DNA of 64,000 bases from CAWEQW01 sp963811365 (GTDB taxonomy: Bacteria; Actinomycetota; Actinomycetes; Propionibacteriales; Nocardioidaceae): positions 868,001 to 932,000 of the forward strand of contig CAWEQW010000008.1 in NCBI GenBank assembly GCA_963811365.1, written 5' to 3'. A model generated the notes under the pieces. That model saw nothing but the letters and a program-made list of their open reading frames with translations. It did no database searches and had not been told where the DNA came from. Positions 1-8,179 of the stretch are shown piece by piece; position 1 is the first letter of the stretch, and each line of letters begins with the position of its first letter. The translations under genes and the position numbers were made by a program.

Positions 1-2
1 AC

Positions 3-845
3 GCGGACCCGTCCGGCGCCCGGCCGCCGCAGCAGCCGGGGACGACGTACCTGCTGGTGGGCAGCGACAGCCGCGCAGGGCTGACCCGCAAGCAGGAGCT
101 CTCGCTGGGCACGGGCCGCGCCTCCGGGCGCCGCACCGACACGATCATGCTGCTGCACACCGGCGCCGGCCCCAACCTGCTGATGTCGATCCCCCGGGAC
201 TCGATCGTCGACATCCCGGGCGTCGGGCGCACCAAGATCAACGCGGCCTTCGCCTACGGGGGCCCGAAGCTGCTCGTCAAGACCATCGAGAGCGAGACCG
301 GGGTGCGCATCGACGACTACGTCGAGATCGGCTTCGGCGGCTTCGTCAACGTCGTCGACGCGGTGGGCGGCATCCGGATCTGTCCCACCCAGGCGATGAA
401 GGACCCGCTCGCCAACCTCGACATTCAGAAGGGCTGCCAGCACGTTGACGGCAAGGTCGCGCTCGGCTACGCGCGCTCGCGGCACGTCTCCGGCCTCGGC
501 GACATCGACCGGGCCCACCACCAACGTGAGGTCGTGAGCGCCGTCGGCCACGCGGCCGTCTCCCCCTGGTCGGTCCTCAACCCGGTGCGCTACTTCCGGC
601 TGAGCTCCGCCGGCGCCGACTCGCTCGTGGTCGGCAAGGGGACCAGCCCGATCGACCTGGCCAGGTTCGCGTGGGCGATGACCCGGGTCGACGGCAAGAA
701 CGGGCTCACCTGCGGGGTCCCGATCTCCGACCTCGCGGTGCACTGGGACCGCGCGCGAGCACTCGCGCTGTTCAAGCTCATCAAGGAGGACCGCACCGAC
801 GAGGTGACGAAGAACCTCTGCGGGCCCTCGGGGCTGCGCGGCTGA
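3..845 (+). CDS. LCP (LytR-CpsA-Psr) family protein, 5' end cut off by window edge
   Basis: The reading frame is open from base 3, so the N-terminus (cytoplasmic tail and membrane anchor) lies outside the window. The visible part starts just before the LCP opening strand TYLLVGSDSRAGL. It contains the usual LCP segments: RTDTIMLLH, SIPRDSIVDIPG, KINAAFAYGG, a VVDAVGGI strand and the arginine-rich GYARSRHVSG, whose basic residues bind polyprenyl-pyrophosphate substrates. LCP enzymes act on the outer face of the membrane and transfer lipid-linked glycopolymers (arabinogalactan, teichoic acid or capsule) to peptidoglycan. The C-terminus ends about 50 residues after the domain with no LytR_C extension. 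It faces the DUF222-HNH gene convergently with only 23 bases between them. Family assignment is secure; the exact glycopolymer is unknown. Confidence 0.9.
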   Translation, partial: ADPSGARPPQQPGTTYLLVGSDSRAGLTRKQELSLGTGRASGRRTDTIMLLHTGAGPNLLMSIPRDSIVDIPGVGRTKINAAFAYGGPKLLVKTIESETGVRIDDYVEIGFGGFVNVVDAVGGIRICPTQAMKDPLANLDIQKGCQHVDGKVALGYARSRHVSGLGDIDRAHHQREVVSAVGHAAVSPWSVLNPVRYFRLSSAGADSLVVGKGTSPIDLARFAWAMTRVDGKNGLTCGVPISDLAVHWDRARALALFKLIKEDRTDEVTKNLCGPSGLRG

Positions 846-868
846 GCCCGACCTGTCGTACCCGTTGC

Positions 869-2506
869 TTATCTGCGCATGGTGAAGCGGACGGTGCCGT
901 CGGGGTGGTGGTGCATGTCGTAGCTGGGGTCGTGGGCTTTGTGGTGGTGCCAGGAGCACAGGAGGCGGCCGTGGTCGAGGTTGGTGGGGGCGCCGGTGGC
1001 CCAGGTGCCGTTGTCGTGGTGGGTCTCGCACCAGGCGGCGGGGCGGTCGCAGCCGAGCGTGGTGCAGGTCTGGTCGCGCAGGGTGAGCGCGAGGCGTTGG
1101 GCCTTGGAGTGGAGGCGGGCGCGGCGGCCGAGGTCGAGGACCGCCGAGGCGCTGTCGAGGACGGCGGGGATCACTCCGGCGGTGCAGGCGAGTCGGCGGG
1201 CCTCGCCGGCGGAGAGGGTTCCGCCGGTGTCCAGGGTGGCTATCCCGGCGGTGTTGAGGCGGTCTTCGAGCTGGGCCAGGCTCATGGTGACCACGACGGT
1301 GGCGCCGGCGCCGGAGGCGGCGGGCAGGTCACGGTCGGTGAGGCGTTCGAGGAGCTCGCAGAACCCGATCCCGGCGACCTCGGGGCGGGTCAGCCGCACC
1401 GCGCGGGCACTCCTGGACACGGTGTCGCCGGCTGCTCCGGCGGCTCCGGCTGGTCCGGCTGCTCCGGCGGCTGCGGCGGCTTCGGCGGCTTCGGCGGCTT
1501 CGGCGGCTTCGGCGGCTTCGGTGGTGGTCTTCTCGGTGGCGGCGTGTTCGTAGGGTGAGTCGCCGGTGGCGGCGAGGGTGGCTCGGCGGCGGGGGGAGGT
1601 CAGTGCCCACAGGGCTTTGGTGAGGATCGCGGCGTGCAGGTCGGGGATCAGGAACCGGCCGGTGTGGGTGCCGTCGTGGTTGTCGCGGACCTGCAGGTAG
1701 CACCGCCGCCGCGCGCGGCGCTCCTCGGCAGCCAACCGGCGGCCCTCGACCAGGTCGGCGGTCTCGGGGTCGAGGACCTCCAGCAGGTGTCGGCCGGCGA
1801 CCTGCAGCCGGGCCGCGTCCAACGATGCGGCGAGCTCGACCAGGTGGGTCTCGCCGCGTTGCCGCCCGCTGGTGTCGAGGGTGGCGGGTAGCGCGTCGAC
1901 CGCGCTGGTGATCACGGCCGCCTGGGCCGGGTCGACCCGGCCGGCGGCGAGCGCGGCCGCGGTCACCGGATGGGCCTGCAGGGTGTGCGCCAGCCGCAGG
2001 TCGGCGGCGGCGGCCCGGTGGCCGATCCGGACGCTGTGGCGCCACCATGCCGTGGTCGAGGGCGCCGCCGAGGCGGCGGCCACGTCGACGGTATCGGCGG
2101 CGGCCAGCAGCCGGGCCTGCAGGGCGGTGATCCGCGACTGCGCGGTGTGCAGGTCCTCCAGGGTCTGGGCGAGCTGCCCGGCCGTCAGCGACCAGGTCGG
2201 CGCCTCGACCACCCGATCGAGCACCTCATGCAGCCGCTTGGCGAACCAGACGACCTCTCCAACCCCACCCGACCCAGCCACGGACCCCCCAGACGCGGCC
2301 GCAGGATCGGCTGTCGCGTCGGGTGTCGCGTCGGGTGCCCCGTCAGATGCCGCGGCGGATCCTGCAGAGGCGGCGGGCGCGACCCCAGGATCGGCTGCCC
2401 CGTCAGGTGCCCCGGCAGGTGCCCCGTCGGCGCCCGCCGACCCGGGCACGCCACCCTCCGGCGGCTCCCCCTCGGAGCCGCCCCGCGGGTCCAGGGCCTC
2501 AGTCAC
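869..2506 (-). CDS. DUF222 / HNH endonuclease-domain protein
   Basis: A 545-residue protein with three parts. Residues 1 to about 80 are an Ala/Pro/Gly/Asp-rich low-complexity tail. About 80-330 is the helical DUF222 domain. The C-terminus carries an HNH signature (CDRPAAWCETHHDNGTWA, then NLDHGRLLCSWHHHKAHD), with Cys/His pairs suited to zinc and the HNH catalytic histidines. Between the two domains is an Ala/Glu repeat encoded by a 9-bp tandem array. DUF222-HNH genes are present in many copies in Nocardioidaceae and mycobacteria; their role is not established, and a link to mobile DNA is only an inference. The GTG start at 2506 is favoured because a TAGCGT hexamer lies six bases upstream (leaderless pattern). 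Confidence 0.88.
   Translation of the reverse strand: MTEALDPRGGSEGEPPEGGVPGSAGADGAPAGAPDGAADPGVAPAASAGSAAASDGAPDATPDATADPAAASGGSVAGSGGVGEVVWFAKRLHEVLDRVVEAPTWSLTAGQLAQTLEDLHTAQSRITALQARLLAAADTVDVAAASAAPSTTAWWRHSVRIGHRAAAADLRLAHTLQAHPVTAAALAAGRVDPAQAAVITSAVDALPATLDTSGRQRGETHLVELAASLDAARLQVAGRHLLEVLDPETADLVEGRRLAAEERRARRRCYLQVRDNHDGTHTGRFLIPDLHAAILTKALWALTSPRRRATLAATGDSPYEHAATEKTTTEAAEAAEAAEAAEAAAAAGAAGPAGAAGAAGDTVSRSARAVRLTRPEVAGIGFCELLERLTDRDLPAASGAGATVVVTMSLAQLEDRLNTAGIATLDTGGTLSAGEARRLACTAGVIPAVLDSASAVLDLGRRARLHSKAQRLALTLRDQTCTTLGCDRPAAWCETHHDNGTWATGAPTNLDHGRLLCSWHHHKAHDPSYDMHHHPDGTVRFTMRR
1475..1519. repeat. 9-bp tandem repeat inside the DUF222-HNH gene
   Basis: Five perfect copies of GGCGGCTTC (plus-strand reading) lie head to tail at 1475-1519. 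They encode Glu-Ala-Ala units on the minus strand, and related imperfect Gly/Ala-coding units continue toward 1435. The unit length is a multiple of three, so copy-number change would lengthen or shorten the linker between the DUF222 and HNH parts without breaking the frame. Confidence 0.9.
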
Positions 2507-2512
2507 ACCCCC

Positions 2513-2518
2513 ACGCTA
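2513..2518 (-). promoter_or_regulatory. -10 hexamer TAGCGT, leaderless type, for DUF222-HNH gene
   Basis: On the minus strand TAGCGT is followed by six bases and then the GTG start at 2506. This is the spacing expected when transcription begins at the start codon itself. No Shine-Dalgarno sequence is visible. Confidence 0.55.
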
Positions 2519-2623
2519 AAGACGACCACCCCCGCCCCCCAGCACACATCTTCGAACGGTGCACAACCACCCACAACCCCGGCCCTGTGGACGAAACCTG
2601 GCCCGAAACGGCTGCCCGAACAC

Positions 2624-2654
2624 GGCTGTCCAACCCGGCTGTCCAACCCGGCTG
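2624..2654. repeat. 13-bp tandem duplication
   Basis: GGCTGTCCAACCC occurs twice in tandem (2624-2636 and 2637-2649), followed by the first five bases of a third copy. It lies in noncoding sequence and no function is apparent. Confidence 0.8.
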
Positions 2655-3151
2655 CGGACGCTGGTCGAGCACCAGGGGACCGAGATACCTCCCCAGCGCG
2701 TCCGGTCGGGCGAGGCCGCCGGGCGCCCCTGCGCTCCCCGAGGCCGGGTTCGTCACAGATCGACCGGTTCCCACCAGCGACGGAAGGCCCGTCGTCACCG
2801 AGCATGCTCTGGCGCTTGCTCGAGCATTGCCCGGCCGCGAGCCCGAGGGGTCGACCGATGCCCAGCAGCGGTTCATCGCGGGCACACTGGCCGGTGTGCA
2901 CGCCGGAGGTCTCCCCAGGAACGGCCGCAGGACTGCCGGTCTCGCGGCGGACTGGCCCTCTCCAGGCTGCCGGGTCACGGGTGAGCACGCGTCGCTCCGG
3001 CCATCGAGGCTTGCGCGCCGAGACCGACCCATGCTGGTCACCTGGTCCGTGCTGCACACCGACCGTCACCCGAGGCGTCCATCCACGACGACCGTCACGG
3101 CGTCACCGGCCTGGTCGACCGGTCGGCGGCGACGCGAGGCCGGGCGGCCGG

Positions 3152-4276
3152 TCAGGCCCAGGACGCCTCCGTTCGACGGGCCAGGTCCGCGACCACGGCA
3201 GCGAGGTCACCGGTGGACTCATGGACGGCACGCTGTCGGGCCGCCCCGTTGCCGCGCGCCAGCGTCCGCTCGAACGCGGCGCGGACCAGCTCGCGGTCGC
3301 CGGCCGCCTCCAGGGCCTCCCCAGCGAAGCCGAGCACCGCCTCGAACACCTCGCGGACCGCAGCGAGGCCACCGTGCCCCGGGTGCACGAGCGGTCCTGC
3401 CATGCCGTACCGGGCGGCCCGCCAGGCCGCTGACCTCAGCAGGTCCGTGCGCCACGCCGTCGGTGTGTCCGGCTGGGCCGCGCACGTGTCCACCAGGGCG
3501 CGGGCCAGGACGGCGACGAGCACGGCGTCGTCGACCTCCGTGCAGACGTCGGCGACCCGGATCTCGACGGTCGGGTACCGCTCGGCCAGCCGGACGTCGA
3601 AGTACAGCATCCCGGGGTCGATCGATGCCCCCCACTGCATCATCCGCGCGCTGACCTCCCGGTAGCCCGCCACGTCGCCGAACGGCTGCTGCGGGCCCGC
3701 GCTCGGCCAGCGGTTCCACACCTGGGACCGCCAGCTCGCATGGCCGGTGTCCCGGCCGCACCAGAACGGCGAGTTCGCACTCAGCGCCAGCAGCACAGGC
3801 AGCCACGGGCGGATCCGGTCCAGGACCCGCACCCCTTCCTCGTCATCGGAGACCCCTACGTGCACGTGCATCGCGCAGACCAGAGACTCGCGGGCGAGCT
3901 CGCCGTACTCCCCGTAGATCCGGCGGTAGCGCGGCTTGGGCGTGATGCGCTCGGTGGCGTCGATGAGCACCGGCGTCGGCATCGCCACCGCCTGGGCGCC
4001 TGCACGAGCCGCCGCGGTGCCCACCGCCTTCCGCCCGCGCCGGAGCCCGTCGGCCAGCGCGGACGCGTCGCTGCAGGGCGGGGTGCTGGTCTCGATCTGC
4101 TGGAGGTAGAGCTCCTGCTCCACCTCCGCGGAGTCGTCCAGTGCGCCGTCCGGGACGACGCCGACCGATGCGCCCTGGTGCGCCCGCACCGCGCGCTCGG
4201 ACACGGCTGTCAGCTGTCCGGTGTCGGGATCCACGAGCATCAGCTCCTCCTCGACGCCCACGGTGCGCACGGTCAT
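3152..4276 (-). CDS. Carboxylate-amine ligase, YbdK / glutamate-cysteine ligase type 2 family
   Basis: A protein of about 374 residues opening with the family signature TVGVEEELMLVD, whose acidic residues bind ATP-magnesium. It continues with SERAVRAH, EVEQELYLQQIET, a His-rich strand CAMHVHVGVSD, LLALSANSPFW and the RLAERYPTVEIRVAD strand, all typical of GCS2 enzymes. The family makes gamma-glutamyl amide bonds from glutamate, ATP and an amine or cysteine. In mycothiol-using actinobacteria the physiological product is usually unknown, so true glutathione synthesis should not be assumed. ATG at 4276 is taken as start; an in-frame GTG two codons upstream (4282) is equally possible, and neither has a clear ribosome-binding site. 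It is transcribed away from the Hsp20 gene. Confidence 0.85.
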   Translation of the reverse strand: MTVRTVGVEEELMLVDPDTGQLTAVSERAVRAHQGASVGVVPDGALDDSAEVEQELYLQQIETSTPPCSDASALADGLRRGRKAVGTAAARAGAQAVAMPTPVLIDATERITPKPRYRRIYGEYGELARESLVCAMHVHVGVSDDEEGVRVLDRIRPWLPVLLALSANSPFWCGRDTGHASWRSQVWNRWPSAGPQQPFGDVAGYREVSARMMQWGASIDPGMLYFDVRLAERYPTVEIRVADVCTEVDDAVLVAVLARALVDTCAAQPDTPTAWRTDLLRSAAWRAARYGMAGPLVHPGHGGLAAVREVFEAVLGFAGEALEAAGDRELVRAAFERTLARGNGAARQRAVHESTGDLAAVVADLARRTEASWA

Positions 4277-4434
4277 GGCCACCCGTGCCCCGGGCGCCGG
4301 TTCGTCATGCCTCGCGCGCCGGCGTCCGCCTCCCGACGGGGACCTTCGGCTCTGGTCCGACCCGCGCAGGCGACAGAGGCTGGGGTCGTGGGGCGGGGCG
4401 CACGGCTCCGCGCCGTACCGACAAGGAGGGTGTC

Positions 4435-4857
4435 ATGACGACTGTCGTACGTCGTCCTGGCGGTTCCATGGCAGACGTGCTCGACTGGTTCGAGTCGAGC
4501 ACCGGGCTCGGCCTGCGCGGCCTCGGGCTCTCGTCGTACGTCCGTGTCGAGGACTACACCGAGGACGGCACCTACGTGCTGCGCGCGGAGATGCCCGGCA
4601 TCGACCCCGACAAGGACGTCTCGCTGACCATCGAGAACGACGTCCTCACCATCCAGGGCGAGCGCCATGAGGAGGAGAAGGACAAGAACCACCACGAGTT
4701 CCACTACGGTTCGTTCACCCGCCGCATCCCGCTGCCGCACACCGTCAGGGCCGACGACGTGACGGCGACCTACACCGACGGGGTGCTGGAGGTCCGGGTC
4801 CCGGTCAAGGCCGACGAGGAGCCGGTCACGACCATCCCGGTCCGCCGCGCCGAGTGA
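4435..4857 (+). CDS. Small heat shock protein, Hsp20 / alpha-crystallin family
   Basis: A 140-residue protein. Residues about 37-130 form an alpha-crystallin domain: YVRVEDYTEDGTYVLRAEMPG, the IENDVLTIQGER strand, SFTRRIPLPHTV, and YTDGVLEVRVPV with the conserved G-V-L-E-V core. A C-terminal TTIPVRR supplies the I-P-V oligomer contact. Such proteins are ATP-independent holdase chaperones. The frame is open far upstream, but ATG at 4435 is chosen because AAGGAGG lies at 4422-4428, six bases before it, and because the protein then has normal family length. No HspR (HAIR) or CIRCE operator is visible upstream. The DUF1918 gene follows 45 bases later and may be co-transcribed as a stress pair. 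Confidence 0.93.
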   Translation: MTTVVRRPGGSMADVLDWFESSTGLGLRGLGLSSYVRVEDYTEDGTYVLRAEMPGIDPDKDVSLTIENDVLTIQGERHEEEKDKNHHEFHYGSFTRRIPLPHTVRADDVTATYTDGVLEVRVPVKADEEPVTTIPVRRAE

Positions 4858-4902
4858 GCGTGCAGGCCCAGAGTCCGACGACCGCGAGGGAAGAGAGCAG
4901 AC

Positions 4903-5100
4903 ATGAAAGCATCAGTTGGTGACCGGCTCGTCGTCAGGAGCGCCCACGTGGGCGAGGTCGTCCGCGACGCCGAGATCCTCGAGGTCCACGGCGACGACGG
5001 CGCTCCGCCGTACGTCGTGCGGTGGTCCGACGACGGCCACGAGGGGCTGGTGTTCCCGGGCCCGGACGCGTTCGTGGAGCACTACGACCACTCCTCGTGA
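4903..5100 (+). CDS. DUF1918 domain protein
   Basis: A 65-residue protein beginning MKASVGDRLVV and containing the DUF1918 pattern (GDRL, G-x-V-R-D-A-E-I-L-E-V, PPY-V-RW-D-GHE, then F-P-G-P-D-A). This small SH3-like beta-barrel family is common in high-GC actinobacteria, often next to stress genes; no biochemical role is known. GAGGGAAGAGAG, ending seven bases before the ATG, serves as ribosome-binding site. It lies between Hsp20 and the MshC/CysRS-like gene. Confidence 0.9.
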   Translation: MKASVGDRLVVRSAHVGEVVRDAEILEVHGDDGAPPYVVRWSDDGHEGLVFPGPDAFVEHYDHSS

Positions 5101-5124
5101 CCTGGCGTGCGGCATGATCGCCTC

Positions 5125-6324
5125 ATGCCGCATCCACTGAGCACGTCCGGGGTGGTCGGGCTGGGCGGGCGCTTCCCGCTGCCGGCCACCGACGCGACGC
5201 CGGCGAGCGCCTTGGTGCTCGCCGGCGCGCCGCTTCCCCTCGTGGGGCGGCTGCGCGTCTACACCTGCGGGATCACCCCGTACGACGTCACGCACCTCGG
5301 CCACGCCGCGGTGTTCGTCTGGACCGACCTGCTCAGGTCCGTGGCGCGCACCGCCGACGTCGACCCCGTGATGTGCCGCAACGTCACCGACGTCGACGAC
5401 GTGCTGACCGCGGCAGCGTCCGGACGCGGCCGGCACTACGACGAGTTCGCGCTCACCCAGGAGTTCTCGTTCGAGCAGGACATGAAGGCGCTGGGCGTCG
5501 CGACGCCCGACAACCGCCCGCACGCCCGCACCCACGTCCGCCAGGTCGTCGACCTCGCCTCGGCGCTGGTGCGCCTGGACCGGGCCTACGCGCGGGACGG
5601 CAGCGTGTTCTTCCGCGGCGGTCACCTCCCCGAGGCCGCGGGTCTCGGCCGTGACGCCGCACTCGGCCTCTCCGCCGACTTCGGCGACCAGCCCGCGGAG
5701 CCGGACGGCCGCGAGGACGCGTTGGACGTCCCGGTCTGGCGGCCCTCGCGCGAGGACGACCCGGCGTGGCCGAGCCCGTGGGGCTGGGGGCGCCCCGGCT
5801 GGCACGCCGAGTGCGCGGCGATGGCCGCGACCGTCTTCGGGGCGTCCGCGGACGTGCTGGTGGGCGGCGCCGACCTCACGTTCCCGCACCACGCCTACCA
5901 GGCGGCGATGCTCGAGGACGCTACAGGCGTGCGGCCGTTCGCGCGGCGGGCGGTGCACATCGGCACCGTGCGGCACGCCGGCGCCAAGATGGCCAAGTCG
6001 ACCGGCAACCTGGTGCTGGTGCGCGACCTGCTGGCCTCGGTCCCCGGGCCCGTCGTACGGCTCATGCTGCTGCACCGGCGCTGGCAGGAGCCCTGGGAGT
6101 ACGACGCCTCGGAGCTCGACCGCGCCGGCGCGCTGCTCGACCGGCTCTACACCGCGGCCGCCCGGCCGTCGTCGAGCGACACCTCGGTCGCCGCGGTGAC
6201 CGAGGCCCTGCTGCACGACCTCGACGTGCCACGGGCCGCCGCGGTCGCCGAGGAGGAGGGCGGTGAGGCGGCCAGGTTCCTGGTGCACGTCCTCAAGCTC
6301 TCCGCCACCCCGGCGGACGGCTGA
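5125..6324 (+). CDS. Class I cysteinyl ligase: MshC or cysteinyl-tRNA synthetase-like paralogue
   Basis: A 399-residue protein of the CysRS/MshC family. YTCGITPYDVTHLGHA (residues about 46-61) holds the first zinc cysteine (C48) and the HIGH-type motif HLGH. WHAEC holds the second (C230), FPHH gives the zinc histidine (about H255), and KMAKS (288-292) replaces KMSKS. The Glu that completes zinc binding in CysRS is not present after FPHH (A-Y-Q instead of E-N-E). The CGITPYD version of the first motif and the length near 400 match MshC, which joins cysteine to glucosaminyl-inositol in mycothiol synthesis, better than CysRS (about 460). The tRNA-binding C-terminal part is missing. The neighbours are not mycothiol genes, so it may be a paralogue. 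ATG 5125 is preferred over GTG 5107. Confidence 0.75.
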   Translation: MPHPLSTSGVVGLGGRFPLPATDATPASALVLAGAPLPLVGRLRVYTCGITPYDVTHLGHAAVFVWTDLLRSVARTADVDPVMCRNVTDVDDVLTAAASGRGRHYDEFALTQEFSFEQDMKALGVATPDNRPHARTHVRQVVDLASALVRLDRAYARDGSVFFRGGHLPEAAGLGRDAALGLSADFGDQPAEPDGREDALDVPVWRPSREDDPAWPSPWGWGRPGWHAECAAMAATVFGASADVLVGGADLTFPHHAYQAAMLEDATGVRPFARRAVHIGTVRHAGAKMAKSTGNLVLVRDLLASVPGPVVRLMLLHRRWQEPWEYDASELDRAGALLDRLYTAAARPSSSDTSVAAVTEALLHDLDVPRAAAVAEEEGGEAARFLVHVLKLSATPADG

Positions 6325-6330
6325 CCACCT

Positions 6331-7209
6331 CTAACGGCTGGTCCGCAGGTTCGCTGCGTCGCCCAGCGTGATGGTGACGGGAGCCAGGCTCGTCTCGGTG
6401 TAGCCGAAGCCGGTGTCCGCCAGAACGTCCATCGTCACCTGCGCGGGGGCGCCGGGCTGGAAGGCCCAGCCGGTGTCGCTGTCGACCGCCACCGGCCACA
6501 CCGACCCGTCCGAGCAGTCGGCCGCAGAGAGCTCGGCCGTGCCGCGGGCGACCCCCTCTCCTGAAGCCCCGACCCGCTGGCTGACGGAGACCACGAGGGC
6601 CTCGAGGGCGGACGGCACACTGCAGGCGAGCGTCGCGTCGACCCAGGCCCGACCCGAGACATGACCCGCGTCGGCGGCGACCTCGCTGACCGAGACGGTG
6701 TTCGTCCGCGGCCGGTAGACGTTCAGCACCAGGTTCCCGCCGCGTGCCGCCCGGCCGCAGCACGAGCTGGCGGCGATCCAGTAGGTGTGGCCGGCCATGA
6801 AGCGCACCGCGAGCGCGGAGGTGAGGAACTCCCCATCGCTCATGTCGTCGTTGCACCGGACCAGGGTCCGGTGGGTCCGAGACCCGCGGAACACGGCCAG
6901 CCGGGTGTCGTAGTCGCTGCCGATGGTCACGGCGCGCAAGGTGCGCGTGGTCGCGGGCCGGAACCGGAACCACACGCTGCTGCCCTGCACGCAACGGCCG
7001 TCGGTCCTGCTGTGGGTAGCCCCGAGGGTGCTGCCCTCCCAGGTGAACGGGACCGTGCGCACCCGCACCGGGGTTCGGATGGAGTCGTTGGACGGGGCGG
7101 AGGCCTGTGCCGGTGCCGCGAGTACGGCGGCCGGCAGGGCGAGGCCGACGACCCCGACGAGGAGGTGCCGAGCGACGAGGCGACAGCGGTGACGACGTGC
7201 GTGGGGCAT
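6331..7209 (-). CDS. Secreted protein with PPC-like beta-sandwich, function unknown
   Basis: A 292-residue protein with a clear Sec signal: basic RRHRCRLVAR, a hydrophobic LLVGVVGLALPAAVLAA core and a cleavage site after AQA (about residue 36). The next part (about 40-160) reads S-N-D-S-I-R-T, then G-S-S-V-W-F-R-F-R-P, YDTRLAVFRG and YWIAASS, the pattern of bacterial pre-peptidase C-terminal-like domains found on secreted proteins. The rest (about 165-292) is a second all-beta region without a family I recognise. The cysteines (including a CC pair) suggest disulfides. GAAGGGTGAG before the ATG acts as ribosome-binding site. The gene is convergent with the MshC-like gene, six bases apart. Confidence 0.75.
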   Translation of the reverse strand: MPHARRHRCRLVARHLLVGVVGLALPAAVLAAPAQASAPSNDSIRTPVRVRTVPFTWEGSTLGATHSRTDGRCVQGSSVWFRFRPATTRTLRAVTIGSDYDTRLAVFRGSRTHRTLVRCNDDMSDGEFLTSALAVRFMAGHTYWIAASSCCGRAARGGNLVLNVYRPRTNTVSVSEVAADAGHVSGRAWVDATLACSVPSALEALVVSVSQRVGASGEGVARGTAELSAADCSDGSVWPVAVDSDTGWAFQPGAPAQVTMDVLADTGFGYTETSLAPVTITLGDAANLRTSR

Positions 7210-7393
7210 GGTTGCTCACCCTTCGAGAGAACGGCGCTGCTGACGGACAGGCCGAGCGCCGAGCCCGAGAGACGAGGGAGCCGAAGGGCAGCAGGTTCGT
7301 TCCAGGACACACCCGTGCCGGACGACCGGTCAAGCACACCTCGGCGGCACTTCTCCTACCACGGGGATGAGGCGACATCCGTCGGGTGCCGCC

Positions 7394-7399
7394 TAGCGT
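7394..7399 (+). promoter_or_regulatory. -10 hexamer TAGCGT for the LURP-one-related gene
   Basis: TAGCGT lies 28 bases before ATG 7428, leaving a short leader that carries GAGGAGG at 7415-7421. The rest of the 218-bp gap (7210-7427) between the two divergent genes shows no other structure that I can name. Confidence 0.45.
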
Positions 7400-7427
7400 C
7401 GACCGGAGAGTCCCGAGGAGGCTGCGG

Positions 7428-7967
7428 ATGATGCGAGGCAGGCGCCAGGAGCGCCGGGAGGAACGGCGGGGCGACGGGCCGGTCCACTACAAGATGCGGC
7501 AGAAGCTGGTCTCGATCGGCGACGACTTCTGGATCGAGGACGACTCCGGCGAGCGGGTCTACAAGGTGGACGGGAAGGCGCTCCGGCTGCGCAAGACGCT
7601 CATCCTCGAGGACACCTCGGGCCGGCGGTTGGTGAAGATCCAGAAGAAGGTGCTGCGGGTCAAGGACGCGATGGAGATCGAGGACGACGCGGGCCATCGC
7701 GTGGCCATGGTGAAGAAGGCGATCATCTCACCGCTGCGCGACCGCTGGAGCGTCACGATCGAGGAGGGTCCGGACCTCGACGTCAAGGGCAACATCCTCG
7801 ACCACGAGTACACCTTCCGCGACGGGCACCACGAGGTCGCGACGGTGTCGAAGAAGTGGTTCCGGGTGGCCGACACCTACGGCGTGCAGATCGACCCGGA
7901 CCAGGACCAGGTCGTGCTCCTGGCGGCCACCGTGGCGCTCGACATGATGGTGCACGAGGAGCGCTGA
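7428..7967 (+). CDS. LURP-one-related (LOR / YxjI-like) family protein
   Basis: A 179-residue protein with a basic N-terminus (RGRRQERREERR) followed by the LOR fold, a tubby-like beta-barrel. The tell-tale repeated short strands are YKMRQKLVSIGDDFWIED, GERVYKVDGKAL, TLILEDTSGRRLVKIQ, DAMEIEDDAGHRVAMVKKA, RWSVTIEEGPDLDVKGN and TVSKKWFRVADTYGVQI. It has no signal peptide or membrane segment. Family members are thought to bind membranes or act as scaffolds; the bacterial role is unknown. ATG 7428 is chosen because GAGGAGG lies seven bases upstream; a second ATG follows immediately at 7431. Confidence 0.85.
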   Translation: MMRGRRQERREERRGDGPVHYKMRQKLVSIGDDFWIEDDSGERVYKVDGKALRLRKTLILEDTSGRRLVKIQKKVLRVKDAMEIEDDAGHRVAMVKKAIISPLRDRWSVTIEEGPDLDVKGNILDHEYTFRDGHHEVATVSKKWFRVADTYGVQIDPDQDQVVLLAATVALDMMVHEER

Positions 7968-7972
7968 GCGGC

Positions 7973-8128
7973 TCAGGCCGCGGCGGCCACCGCCGCGCCG
8001 CAGCGCGGGCAGTGCGCGTGGCTGCAGACGTCGAGGTCCTGGCCGCACCCGCACACCGGCTGCGACGTCCGCCGGGCGCGAACCGTGGTCTCGTGCGTGG
8101 ACTCCCAGACGTGCCTGTCCGTGGTCAT
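7973..8128 (-). CDS. Small double zinc-ribbon-like protein
   Basis: A 51-residue protein whose C-terminal half is rich in metal-ligand residues: VCGCGQDLDVCSHAHC followed by PRCG. Pairs C-G-C, C-S-H-A-H-C and P-R-C-G can hold one zinc ion, perhaps two. The N-terminal half is plain and polar. The start is well supported: GAGGAGGGGGG stands a few bases before ATG 8128. Its stop lies five bases from the stop of the convergent LOR gene. No family name is known to me; a zinc-ribbon regulator or metal-storage peptide are both guesses. Confidence 0.6.
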   Translation of the reverse strand: MTTDRHVWESTHETTVRARRTSQPVCGCGQDLDVCSHAHCPRCGAAVAAAA

Positions 8129-8179
8129 CGACGCTCCCCCCTCCTCGTCGCCGGCGAGTGCCGGAGCGACCTGGCGCCC

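Larger units (their letters stand above)
2507..3151. other. 645-bp intergenic stretch without a recognisable gene
   Basis: Several long open frames cross this stretch on both strands, but none gives a recognisable protein, a Shine-Dalgarno sequence or the strong third-position G/C pattern of the neighbours, and they overlap each other. The only structure I see is the promoter of the DUF222-HNH gene at its left end and a short 13-bp tandem duplication at 2624-2654. It may be decayed coding sequence. Confidence 0.5.

Noticed and set aside
1435..1530. Short repeats that might suggest a CRISPR array or VNTR of regulatory kind
   Set aside because: Units of 9 bp without spacers inside a coding region; they encode Ala/Glu and are not CRISPR.
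2820..2900. Possible tRNA or other structured RNA in the 2.5-3.15 kb gap
   Set aside because: No T-loop motif, acceptor pairing or CCA-like end could be found; no tRNA is visible anywhere in the window.
2499..3069. Two overlapping minus-strand frames of about 187 codons in the gap before the DUF222-HNH gene
   Set aside because: No recognisable protein, no codon bias, mutual overlap and no ribosome-binding site; treated as noncoding.
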